From CAYYBZ01 sp964470285 [NCBI: uncultured Oligoflexia bacterium] (GTDB lineage: Bacteria > Bdellovibrionota_G > CAYYBZ01): a DNA stretch of 5,359 nucleotides. The position numbers and the translations under genes were made by a program. A model generated the notes under the pieces. The model was not told the origin of the DNA and searched no databases. It saw only the letters and a program-made list of their open reading frames with translations. The stretch is from assembly GCA_964470285.1 (NCBI GenBank), contig CAYYBZ010000169.1, forward strand, positions 1 through 5,359, in the 5' to 3' direction. Below are positions 1 to 5,359 of this stretch, one piece after another (positions within the stretch are counted from its first letter, which is position 1; each line of letters opens with the position of its first letter).

Positions 1-466
1 GGGCTACTCGGAAGCATCCGGCATACCCTTTGAAATAGCCTTGGTAAGGAATCATTATGTGGGAAGAACATTTATTGAACCGAGGCAATCGATAAGAAAT
101 TTCGGTGTAAAGGTAAAACTAAATCCTGTTAAGAGTTTTGTTTCCGGTAAAAAACTTATTGTAGTTGATGACTCAATAGTTCGCGGTACAACAAGCAAAA
201 AAATTGTAAAGATGTTAAGGGATGCGGGCGCCAAAGAAGTTCATGTAATAATCAGCGCTCCTCCTACTACAGGTCCTTGCTATTACGGGATTGATACTCC
301 TACCAAAGAAGAATTGATAGCCTCGAGTAAGTCTGTTGAACAGATAAAAAAGTTCATATGCGCCGATTCTCTTAATTATTTAACCATTGATGCACTTTAC
401 AAGGCTGTAGGAAGTAAAAGAGAAATCTTCTGTGATGCCTGTTTTTCCGGAAATTATCTTACCTAA
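1..466 (+). CDS. purF: Amidophosphoribosyltransferase, C-terminal part (5' end outside window)
   Basis: PurF makes 5-phosphoribosylamine from PRPP and glutamine, the first committed step of purine synthesis in the cytoplasm. Only the last 154 codons are present; the reading frame starts at base 2 and is open to the left edge, so the N-terminal glutaminase domain and most of the transferase domain lie outside. The fragment opens with SGIPFE, followed by [12 protein letters not shown]. The PRPP-binding motif [12 protein letters not shown] lies at fragment residues 54-65. Cysteines in GPCYYGID (residue 93) and in the terminal CDAC (144 and 147) match three of the four [4Fe-4S] ligands known in the Bacillus subtilis enzyme; the fourth would be upstream. 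This marks the iron-sulfur class rather than the cluster-free E. coli type. The TTG at 41 is internal, not a start. The TAA stop overlaps the stop of the convergent zinc-ribbon gene. Confidence 0.96.
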   Translation, partial: GYSEASGIPFEIALVRNHYVGRTFIEPRQSIRNFGVKVKLNPVKSFVSGKKLIVVDDSIVRGTTSKKIVKMLRDAGAKEVHVIISAPPTTGPCYYGIDTPTKEELIASSKSVEQIKKFICADSLNYLTIDALYKAVGSKREIFCDACFSGNYLT

Positions 467-948
467 AGCAGTTTGAAAGTAAGGAAAATAACTATAATTA
501 TGAAGAAAATTGCAACCAGATAGGGCAGAGCCTTGTTTCTTTTTTTCTTTTCTTCTTTTAAAACAGGATATGGGTCGTCACTTACCGGTTCTTTAACATG
601 TGAGGGTATGCGTTTGGGTTTTGAAACGGTTTTTTGTGCGTTAATCGAAGGTCCTATATGTATTTTTTCGGTTTGGTCACTGGTTATGATTTTTTCTGTT
701 TTTTCGCCGGCTTCAAATCCGGTAGGGGCCTGCGGAGGAGGCCTTTTAGTTGTCTTGTCCTGCATTCCGTCGTCAATAACGTATTCAATATAGGCTGCAT
801 CAAGCGTCGGTCCTGTAACCGAACCTTTTTTTAAGATAAAGTAGTTAAGACATTTGGGGCAGGTTATCTTAACTCCTTTTTGGGTTATCTGGCTTTCATC
901 AAGCTTGTAAATTGCATGACAAGAACCGCATTCAAAACTATAGGCCAT
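463..948 (-). CDS. MJ0042-type zinc-ribbon protein with C-terminal membrane anchor
   Basis: This 161-residue protein starts with a zinc ribbon of the MJ0042 family: C7-x2-C10 and C30-x2-C33 (CGSC and CPKC), with the YKLDES segment between them typical of the family. A low-complexity linker follows (about 41-139), with a proline run near 70 and two TEKI repeats (84-87 and 93-96). After a lysine-rich patch (131-139) comes one hydrophobic helix at about 141-158, leaving only a few residues behind it. This predicts a tail-anchored protein with the ribbon in the cytoplasm. The family is common in deltaproteobacteria and alphaproteobacteria, but its function is largely unknown; protein or nucleic acid binding is a guess. 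The ATG at 948 is chosen because the ribbon begins at once after it and a promoter lies just upstream. No Shine-Dalgarno sequence is visible. The TAG stop shares bases with the purF TAA stop. Confidence 0.88.
   Translation of the reverse strand: MAYSFECGSCHAIYKLDESQITQKGVKITCPKCLNYFILKKGSVTGPTLDAAYIEYVIDDGMQDKTTKRPPPQAPTGFEAGEKTEKIITSDQTEKIHIGPSINAQKTVSKPKRIPSHVKEPVSDDPYPVLKEEKKKRNKALPYLVAIFFIIIVIFLTFKLL
522..546 (+). terminator. Candidate intrinsic terminator for purF, inside the convergent gene
   Basis: A short hairpin (arms AGGGC at 522-526 and GCCTT at 530-534, loop AGA, one G-U pair) is followed by a T-rich tract from 536 that continues past 546 as further pyrimidines. It sits 55 nt past the purF stop, in the orientation expected for purF transcription. 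The T tract is the complement of lysine codons in the opposite-strand gene, so it may be coincidental. The stem is short, hence moderate confidence. Confidence 0.4.
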
Positions 949-955
949 GCTTGAA

Positions 956-984
956 ATGTTATTTTAGGGCCGTGTTTTTGTCAA
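956..984 (-). promoter_or_regulatory. Sigma-70 type promoter of the zinc-ribbon gene, probably leaderless
   Basis: On the minus strand a perfect -35 box TTGACA (984 down to 979) is followed after 17 bp by TAACAT (961 down to 956), which matches four of six positions of the -10 consensus. Seven bases then lead to the ATG at 948, so transcription should start at or next to the start codon. A better -10 match, TAAAAT (966 to 961), lies only 12 bp from the -35 box and would still give a leader of only a few bases. The A/T-only stretch just upstream (992-1015) could act as an UP element. Confidence 0.6.
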
Positions 985-991
985 GTACTGC

Positions 992-1015
992 TTAAAATTA
1001 ATTTTTTAATTTTAA
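992..1015. repeat. Perfect A/T-only palindrome after cpaB (10-bp arms, 4-nt loop)
   Basis: TTAAAATTAA (992-1001) and TTAATTTTAA (1006-1015) are exact reverse complements separated by TTTT. The palindrome starts 4 bp past the cpaB stop codon and ends just upstream of the -35 box of the next gene. It could form a weak transcript-end hairpin for the pilus operon, serve as an UP element for the downstream promoter, or simply reflect AT-rich composition. No T tract follows it on the minus strand. Confidence 0.5.
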
Positions 1016-1019
1016 TGCC

Positions 1020-1769
1020 TTAGTACGTAATTGAAGATTTAATGATTTCGATCGGATTAAGTTTTTTTTCTTTTTTAATGAATTTTTCTCCCAATGAATA
1101 GTTGTTATCGTTTACTGCAGGCAGATTTGCAAGGTTAGTATCTTTTGGATTCCTGACTATTAAACTTATCGAGCCTTTTGAACTTGCATGTGTGTATATC
1201 TCTGATTGAACAGGTGAAAGTATTAAAAAATATGAATCCGAACTATTAATATCCAAATTATTGATTTTTCTGATTTCAATGTTTTGTAAAATGGTTTTAG
1301 TGTAGGAAATATTATTCTTTCCGGAGAAAGTTGAAAGCACATCAACTTTTTCAGAGTTTTTTATACCGGAAGTTAATATTTCAGGTGACTCGGTTTTAAT
1401 AGGGACCAGCCTTGAGTTTTTTTTCACAGTGTATCCTAACAACTCATTGCTGTTATTTGTATAAAGCTGACTTTTCAAAATTACCTCACCGGGATTTATG
1501 TCTGTTTTTAATTTAAGATTTTCAACATAGGAAGCATCTTCTTCAAAAATCATTCCTTCTGTAATAAAATTTGTGGGGAAATCCCTAACAGCAATATTAT
1601 CGAATGTTATCCTTTCACCGGATTTTAAGATTTTATCCGCTACTATGACACGTTTTGGCTTGTATGTTTGATTAATTATATGATTTTGCTTATTAATATG
1701 TTCCTTAAAGAAGAAAATTGCCAGAAATCCCGACAAGACTGAAAGGAGTATGATATTCTTGAAATTCAT
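1020..1769 (-). CDS. cpaB: Flp/Tad pilus assembly protein CpaB (RcpC)
   Basis: CpaB/RcpC is a periplasmic, inner-membrane-anchored component of Tad (Flp) pilus systems, thought to work with the outer-membrane secretin. The 249-residue product has an N-terminal membrane segment (about 6-21). A SAF domain follows at about 39-101, with VIVADKILKSGERIT, the acidic-aromatic stretch after it and INPGEVIL at the end. The RcpC/CpaB domain covers about 120-211: VPI, then GIKNSEKVDVL (the GxxxxxxVDVL signature), TKTILQNIEI, LILSPVQSEIYTHAS and ISLIVRNPKD. Length is normal to slightly short for the family. The ATG at 1769 has an AAGG ribosome site 9 nt upstream that overlaps the stop of the preceding gene, giving an 11-nt gap and implying co-transcription. 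It is the last gene of the operon. In most Tad loci it stands near the front, beside the secretin gene, which is absent here. Confidence 0.85.
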   Translation of the reverse strand: MNFKNIILLSVLSGFLAIFFFKEHINKQNHIINQTYKPKRVIVADKILKSGERITFDNIAVRDFPTNFITEGMIFEEDASYVENLKLKTDINPGEVILKSQLYTNNSNELLGYTVKKNSRLVPIKTESPEILTSGIKNSEKVDVLSTFSGKNNISYTKTILQNIEIRKINNLDINSSDSYFLILSPVQSEIYTHASSKGSISLIVRNPKDTNLANLPAVNDNNYSLGEKFIKKEKKLNPIEIIKSSITY

Positions 1770-1780
1770 GGTTTTAAGCC

Positions 1781-2368
1781 TTATTTAACAAATATGTCTT
1801 CTTTTTCGCGGAAGTCTCTGGATGTTTCAAGAAGGTCCTTACCTAAAGATTCCAACTTTGTTTTACCGGAAACAAGAGCTTTTGCGAAAGCTATACTGTA
1901 AAGGGCAGCTTTAAGCTCACCGCTTTTGTAAAATGTTCCCTTGTCCATAAACAATTTAGTTGAACTGCTTAATCGGGGTTTACCATATTTAATTAAATCG
2001 CTCAGTTCTTTTTCAATATCTGTTTTGGAAGTAGTTTCATATTTTTCAGTGTTACTCATCAAATTAAGAACTTTACTAAACAGCCCGTAAGAATTGTAAT
2101 CGTCTGTTGAATTGGCACTTTCATTGCTATATTTATAGGTTGCATCTATTTCATATGCTTGATTCTTGGTTAAAGTGTTTAAAGGTTTATTGTTTTCAAG
2201 ATAGGTACTATTAAACGCGTTATTTCGGTTTAAAGTTACCTGAGTGGTTTTTATAAGAATTAGTTTTCCGATTAAATAAGTTCCGATTAGGAATATTGAC
2301 AGTAGGGTTAATATAAAAATAGATTCAATCATGGCCTGAGATCTAACTCTTCTTAAATTATTATACAT
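1781..2368 (-). CDS. TadE-like minor pilin-type membrane protein
   Basis: This 195-residue protein has a basic leader (MYNNLRRVRS), then QAMIES and a hydrophobic helix at about 16-39. QAMIE fits a type IV prepilin-like processing site: glutamate falls at +5 if cleavage is after S10. The usual residue before the cut is glycine, so processing is less certain. The rest (about 45-195) is polar, rich in N, S, K and T, and presumably faces the periplasm; it contains no motif I recognise. Position between a TadG-like gene and cpaB supports a minor pilin or pseudopilin role. The start is set at ATG 2368; a TTG directly before it would add one residue. Ribosome-site signal is weak. The gaps to both neighbours are 11 nt, so it is part of the operon. 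Family assignment rests only on the N-terminal 40 residues and context. Confidence 0.7.
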   Translation of the reverse strand: MYNNLRRVRSQAMIESIFILTLLSIFLIGTYLIGKLILIKTTQVTLNRNNAFNSTYLENNKPLNTLTKNQAYEIDATYKYSNESANSTDDYNSYGLFSKVLNLMSNTEKYETTSKTDIEKELSDLIKYGKPRLSSSTKLFMDKGTFYKSGELKAALYSIAFAKALVSGKTKLESLGKDLLETSRDFREKEDIFVK

Positions 2369-2379
2369 CAATTAATAAC

Positions 2380-3552
2380 TTAATGGTTGATAAGTTCCCC
2401 TGAAAAAGATTTTAAAAAAGGCACATAATGCGTAAGATTGCTAAGAAGAGTGATTCTTTCGAGACGTGCCTGCCATTCCATATCGAACATAGTTGAACCA
2501 AATGGTTCAGATTGCGCTAATGCACTAAAACTTTTATCAGTCTCCTTAAATCTTTTTAAAGCAGTTACATTTTCCAAAGATTTAGCTTTTATATAAACCA
2601 GTATTTTTTGTTTCTCTTTAAAATCGGGATTAAGAATAAGAGGACTGGGCAGCTTATAACCCTTTGTTAGAATTTTTGATATTTTCTGACATTTTACCGT
2701 TTTTGCAGACTCAAATGAGAATAATAATTTTGATTTACCTTTACCGTAAGATATTGATCGGCCTTTAGGTTCAGAAAAAGTTTTATGGTTATTATTATCT
2801 TTACTGACGTATATCCAGTCGATGTGGCTTTTTGGTCCGGATTTATAGTAATAACCAAATGCTTTTTCATATTCGTAAGAGGCCCACTTCTTTACATAGC
2901 AGGTCATTATTTTATCAGGTTCTTCGGTTGAAAATCTTATTGCATCTTCGGACATTGAAGATTTTGAAAGTTCTTTGGCCTTATTTGCCCTGATAAGATT
3001 AAATTTAAATTTCATGGAATCTGGTAAACCGGCAATGGGAAGCTCAGGATAAGTAAAAATACTTTTTGCCCCGTTAAGCTTTGCAACACGTTTAATTTCT
3101 TCAATTACAAGCCATTTACCCTTTTCCATAAGAAAATCCTGAATATCTGACATTGCCCAGGATATCTTGTGAGCAAGTTTCAAAAAGGGTTTTGCAAGCC
3201 GTGAATAGGTTCTCTCAATAGGTGCGCAATAGCAAAAACCGATAAAGCAAAGTGCGCAACAGGCTTTTAAAGCTAACCAGATAACAACTACGGTTACTAC
3301 AAGATTTGTTATAAAGACTATCCCCTGGTTAAGTGCTGATATTGCATTAAGAATCTTTGCCTGTATTACCGCGCCCGAATACGCGGCACTATCTGAAATG
3401 TTTTGAACGTTGATTTTATTATACATTCCCGATGTTTTATAAATGCCGTATGAAATAATGCTTATCAGCAATAAAGAAAACATCAGCCCCATAAAAATTG
3501 TCTGACCGGTTTCTTTATAACTCGATAATCTTGATTTCTTAAATTTATTCAT
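2380..3552 (-). CDS. TadG-like (TadE/G family) pilus-associated membrane protein
   Basis: A 390-residue envelope protein. Residues 16-40 form a membrane helix starting with GQTIFMGLM, as in putative Flp pilus-assembly TadE/G-like proteins, followed by NVQNISDSAAYSGAVIQAKILN (48-69 region), the family's characteristic 'Q-x-x-aD-x-AA-x-SGA' stretch. A second hydrophobic segment at about 78-109 ends in five cysteines (98, 99, 102, 107, 109), which I do not know from this family. The long polar remainder is probably periplasmic. Near the C-terminus, SEPFG (348-352) and MFDMEWQARLERI (355-367) resemble the 'P-x-W-x-ARL' ending of large deltaproteobacterial TadE/G-like proteins. No glutamate stands at +5 after G16, so it is probably not cleaved like a prepilin, as for TadG. 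It begins 3 nt after the TadE-like gene ends, with no clear Shine-Dalgarno, suggesting coupled translation. Confidence 0.8.
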   Translation of the reverse strand: MNKFKKSRLSSYKETGQTIFMGLMFSLLLISIISYGIYKTSGMYNKINVQNISDSAAYSGAVIQAKILNAISALNQGIVFITNLVVTVVVIWLALKACCALCFIGFCYCAPIERTYSRLAKPFLKLAHKISWAMSDIQDFLMEKGKWLVIEEIKRVAKLNGAKSIFTYPELPIAGLPDSMKFKFNLIRANKAKELSKSSMSEDAIRFSTEEPDKIMTCYVKKWASYEYEKAFGYYYKSGPKSHIDWIYVSKDNNNHKTFSEPKGRSISYGKGKSKLLFSFESAKTVKCQKISKILTKGYKLPSPLILNPDFKEKQKILVYIKAKSLENVTALKRFKETDKSFSALAQSEPFGSTMFDMEWQARLERITLLSNLTHYVPFLKSFSGELINH

Positions 3553-3555
3553 ATA

Positions 3556-4173
3556 TCAATTTTCTGACTGCATAATCACAGTTTTTTTTATTTGAATCGT
3601 TTTAGATGACCCGGATAACATAGGTAATAATCGTTTGGAATCATCTTTGATAAATCCGTAAAAAATGTCTTTAGCTATTGGTATATTTAAGTTAAAAGAA
3701 TATTCGACTTTAATCTTAACGGGTGTGCCCCTTTTTATTATTGCGTAATTATCGGGAGATTCTAAAGATACTTTTGTGAATTTATCTGCATATAAATATC
3801 TTTGTGGTGTTTTCAATGACGATGCTTTGCTTAAAAGTGAAAGACCGGATAAAGCGGTTAAAGTTCTTAAGGTTTTTCCGGCAGACCTGTCTTTGGGAAA
3901 ATCTAAAAGACTAAAAGATGGAGAAACTTCAATCAGGCTTAAAGCAGCGCTTTTTTTCATTTTCTCTGTGATATCTTCAGAATTAAGACGATTAATATTT
4001 ACGATTAAGCTTCGGGCGGCGTTGTAGGCAGCAAATTTAACCGCGACATGGGCATTAATCAAAAACACAAGTTGAACAGAGCAAAGTAAAAGAACAAGTA
4101 AAGCGGGAATAATCACCGCAAATTCAATAATATTCTGGCCTTTGATCGGAAGTTTCTTTTTTTTATGGTTCAT
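3556..4173 (-). CDS. TadE-like minor pilin (first gene of the operon)
   Basis: With the ATG at 4173 the product has 205 residues. A lysine-rich leader ends in IKG, followed by QNIIEF and a membrane helix to about residue 42. Cleavage after G12 would put glutamate E17 at +5, the standard prepilin-peptidase signal of TadE/TadF pseudopilins. The stretch AVKFAAYNAARSLIV after the helix and the C-terminal VKIKVEYSFNLNIPIA also fit TadE. TadE proteins are inner-membrane or pilus-associated minor pilins needed for Flp pilus assembly. An in-frame TTG at 4191 has AAAGG 8 nt upstream (4200-4204) and would add six residues, while the ATG has no ribosome site. I prefer the ATG for the short leader, but the choice is nearly even. 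It is followed after 3 nt by the TadG-like gene. No clear promoter is visible in the 125 bp upstream. Confidence 0.82.
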   Translation of the reverse strand: MNHKKKKLPIKGQNIIEFAVIIPALLVLLLCSVQLVFLINAHVAVKFAAYNAARSLIVNINRLNSEDITEKMKKSAALSLIEVSPSFSLLDFPKDRSAGKTLRTLTALSGLSLLSKASSLKTPQRYLYADKFTKVSLESPDNYAIIKRGTPVKIKVEYSFNLNIPIAKDIFYGFIKDDSKRLLPMLSGSSKTIQIKKTVIMQSEN

Positions 4174-4270
4174 GCAGATTGAATGGAGCAAAATGCATGC
4201 CTTTAAGAAATCTTCATCAAAATGAAAAGTTAGGAAATATGCGGTTAGAAAAGGTTCGGAATGCGGACAT

Positions 4271-4292
4271 AAAAAGTATGATAACCGTACTT
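4271..4292 (-). terminator. Weak candidate terminator downstream of the PilZ gene
   Basis: Reading the minus strand, AAGTA (4292-4288) can pair with TACTT (4278-4274) around a 9-nt loop that allows one further G-C pair, and the distal arm runs into five Ts (4275-4271). It lies just beyond the PilZ stop. The stem is short and A/T-rich, so it may be leaky or not functional. If it works, the pilus operon needs its own promoter within the next 80 bp. Confidence 0.25.
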
Positions 4293-4298
4293 ATGAAA

Positions 4299-4676
4299 TT
4301 ATTTCTTAATGTAACTGTTAATTTTTTTAAGGTCATCTTTTGATATTTTTATGAATTTAACGCCCATCCCTGGTACTATCCCGGGTTTACCGTCAGAGCG
4401 CTCAACATTTTCAATCTTCCATTTTACCAAACCCTTTGCCCTTATTCTTTTAGATACCCTAGGAAGCACAAACTCAATTTCAATCTCTTTGTCTGTAGGA
4501 AGGGGTCTGGGTGTGCTTATGAATAATCCGCCTTTTGATATGTTTATTATCTGACTTTCGGTAAAAACATGAACAGGAGTTACATCTTCAATCGGTATTT
4601 TTACCTGTTTTCTTTCTGAGCTTCTTCTTGCTTTTCTACGTCTTTCGTCAGCCATAAGTGTATTAATTTCTAGCAT
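4299..4676 (-). CDS. PilZ domain protein, predicted c-di-GMP receptor
   Basis: A single-domain protein of 125 residues (118 from the second ATG). It carries both parts of the c-di-GMP-binding signature: RxxxR (R18-S-S-E-R22) in an arginine-rich N-terminus, and NxSxxG (N45-I-S-K-G-G50), followed by LFIST, the IEIEFVLP strand, RIRAKGLVKW and the closing GMGVKFIKIS. The basic motifs are complete, so ligand binding is likely; there is no output domain. It probably acts by binding a partner protein, and the adjacent pilus genes are the obvious candidates by position only. Start choice: ATG 4676 is the longest; ATG 4655 gives the more typical MADERRRKARRS opening. Neither has a clear Shine-Dalgarno. 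A weak promoter-like pair (TTGCCT, 17 bp, TAGAAA; 4695 down to 4667) would favour 4655. The gene is divergent from surE and 125 bp upstream of the TadE-like gene. Confidence 0.87.
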   Translation of the reverse strand: MLEINTLMADERRRKARRSSERKQVKIPIEDVTPVHVFTESQIINISKGGLFISTPRPLPTDKEIEIEFVLPRVSKRIRAKGLVKWKIENVERSDGKPGIVPGMGVKFIKISKDDLKKINSYIKK

Positions 4677-4725
4677 AATAAAATAACAAAGGCAAAAATA
4701 TTAAAAGGCCAGCCATTTCTAATAG

Positions 4726-4781
4726 GTAACAGGTCCTCTGTGAATTGCCGTTATGGAAAGAAAAAAATTGCTACCTGTAAC
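4726..4781. repeat. Imperfect inverted repeat between the PilZ gene and surE
   Basis: GTAACAGGT (4726-4734) and ACCTGTAAC (4773-4781) pair in eight of nine positions with a 38-bp spacer. They lie in the divergent intergenic region (4677-4849), upstream of both genes. They might be two operator half-sites or a large weak stem-loop; chance is a fair alternative. I see nothing else definite in the left part of this region. Confidence 0.25.
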
Positions 4782-4814
4782 TTAAGAATTTTTTCAGATT
4801 AAGCATGCCACAAA

Positions 4815-4843
4815 TTGACACGAAGCGTGTTTGTCTGTATCCT
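4815..4843 (+). promoter_or_regulatory. Sigma-70 type promoter of surE, probably leaderless
   Basis: A perfect -35 box TTGACA (4815-4820) is followed after exactly 17 bp by TATCCT (4838-4843), four of six matches to the -10 consensus. The surE ATG begins six bases later at 4850, where transcription would be expected to start. No Shine-Dalgarno sequence precedes that ATG. This arrangement repeats the one at the zinc-ribbon gene. Confidence 0.6.
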
Positions 4844-4849
4844 GTTAAT

Positions 4850-5359
4850 ATGAAAAGGATTTTAATCTCAAATGATGACGGATTCGGCGCACCCGGAATA
4901 GCTGTTTTAAGTGAAAAGCTAAGAGAACTTGGAGAAGTTACTGTTGTTGCCCCTGACAGAGAAAGAAGTACGGTTTCACATGCCCTTTCCATACAAAGGC
5001 CCCTTAGAATAAACGAAATATGTAAAAACACATATACAGTAGACGGAACTCCTTCTGACTGTATAAACGTTGCAGTCAGCCATATTATGAAGGATTCCCT
5101 GCCGGATATTGTAGTCTCCGGAATAAACAACGGAGCAAACCTTGGTGATGATATTTTATATTCAGGAACAGTAGCGGCTGCGATGGAAGCAGTATTAAGC
5201 AATTTGCCCGCTGTTTCTGTTTCACTTACAGGCTGTCACTTAAAGAAAAATGACTATGAACACGCGGCAAATTTTGCCGTTAGAGTCACAAAATATGTTT
5301 TTAATAATCCGCTTCCTGACGGAATTCTGCTAAATGTAAACGTTCCTTCCGAATTCAAA
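4850..5359 (+). CDS. surE: 5'-nucleotidase SurE, N-terminal part (3' end outside window)
   Basis: SurE is a cytoplasmic metal-dependent phosphatase that removes phosphate from nucleoside 5'-monophosphates and, in some species, 3'-nucleotides and short polyphosphate. The first 170 codons are present, open to the right edge; full-length members have roughly 250 residues. It begins MKRILISNDDG with metal ligands D9 and D10, continues with APDRERSTVSHALS (S40, the usual third ligand) and GTPSDC (66-71). SGINNGANLGDDILYSGTV (90-108) is the family signature and contains the asparagine ligand, probably N97. All visible active-site residues are intact. The start at 4850 is the standard family N-terminus. 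An in-frame ATG at 4805 would add 15 residues but lies upstream of the predicted promoter and adds nothing family-like. No clear Shine-Dalgarno is present. Confidence 0.96.
   Translation, partial: MKRILISNDDGFGAPGIAVLSEKLRELGEVTVVAPDRERSTVSHALSIQRPLRINEICKNTYTVDGTPSDCINVAVSHIMKDSLPDIVVSGINNGANLGDDILYSGTVAAAMEAVLSNLPAVSVSLTGCHLKKNDYEHAANFAVRVTKYVFNNPLPDGILLNVNVPSEFK

Noticed and set aside
533-834. Two open frames on the plus strand within the zinc-ribbon gene
   Set aside because: They are antisense to a gene with clear CxxC motifs and a membrane helix; the products look like random complement translation.
2296-2325. TTGACA with a poor -10 match on the plus strand
   Set aside because: It lies antisense within the second TadE-like gene, has no plausible gene downstream, and the -10 match at 18 bp is weak.
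3776-4027. Plus-strand open frame of 83 codons
   Set aside because: Antisense to the TadE-like gene and without family resemblance or a ribosome site.
4351-4554. Plus-strand open frame of 67 codons
   Set aside because: Antisense to the PilZ gene, whose coding evidence is strong.
4691-4714. TGGCC...TTGCC on the minus strand upstream of the PilZ gene as a sigma-54 promoter
   Set aside because: The GG and GC elements are 15 nt apart instead of the required 10.
4805-4849. Upstream in-frame ATG for surE, adding 15 residues
   Set aside because: The extension is not family-like, has no ribosome site, and overlaps the predicted -35 and -10 boxes; the family normally starts at the MKRIL residues.
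4771-5202. Open frame of 143 codons on the minus strand
   Set aside because: It lies antisense to surE, whose + strand translation matches the family motif by motif; the minus-strand product has no recognisable features.

Overview
This is a compact, AT-rich bacterial chromosome segment with almost no free space. Two housekeeping genes run on the + strand and are cut by the window edges: purF (end only) at the left and surE (start only) at the right. Between them lie six genes on the - strand. The combination of an iron-sulfur type PurF, an MJ0042-type zinc-ribbon protein, a PilZ protein and deltaproteobacteria-style TadE/TadG proteins suggests a low-GC member of the former Deltaproteobacteria (Desulfobacterota, Myxococcota, Bdellovibrionota, SAR324 or similar). 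That placement is inference from protein families and is not firm. I see no mobile elements, tRNA, rRNA or CRISPR.

Layout, left to right: the purF C-terminal end (1-466, +) overlaps by 4 bp the end of a convergent gene for a membrane-anchored zinc-ribbon protein (463-948, -). Next, reading right to left on the - strand, is a tight four-gene operon: TadE-like protein (3556-4173), large TadG-like protein (2380-3552), a second TadE-like prepilin-type protein (1781-2368) and the pilus assembly protein CpaB (1020-1769). Gaps within it are 3 to 11 nt. Upstream of the operon is a PilZ-domain protein with an intact c-di-GMP-binding signature (4299-4676, -). A divergent intergenic region of 173 bp then leads into surE (4850 to the edge, +).

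How they may work together: the operon encodes minor pilin-like envelope proteins and the CpaB periplasmic component of a Tad/Flp-type pilus or secretion system. No Flp pilin, TadA ATPase, TadB/C platform or secretin is visible, so these must be elsewhere if the system is complete. The PilZ protein next door is a plausible c-di-GMP sensor for the same surface structure, which is inference from adjacency.

The most striking regulatory signal is that both surE and the zinc-ribbon gene have a perfect TTGACA box 35-36 bp before the ATG and a -10-like box after exactly 17 bp. The predicted transcription start therefore falls on or beside the start codon. Neither gene has a Shine-Dalgarno sequence, so both look like leaderless transcripts.
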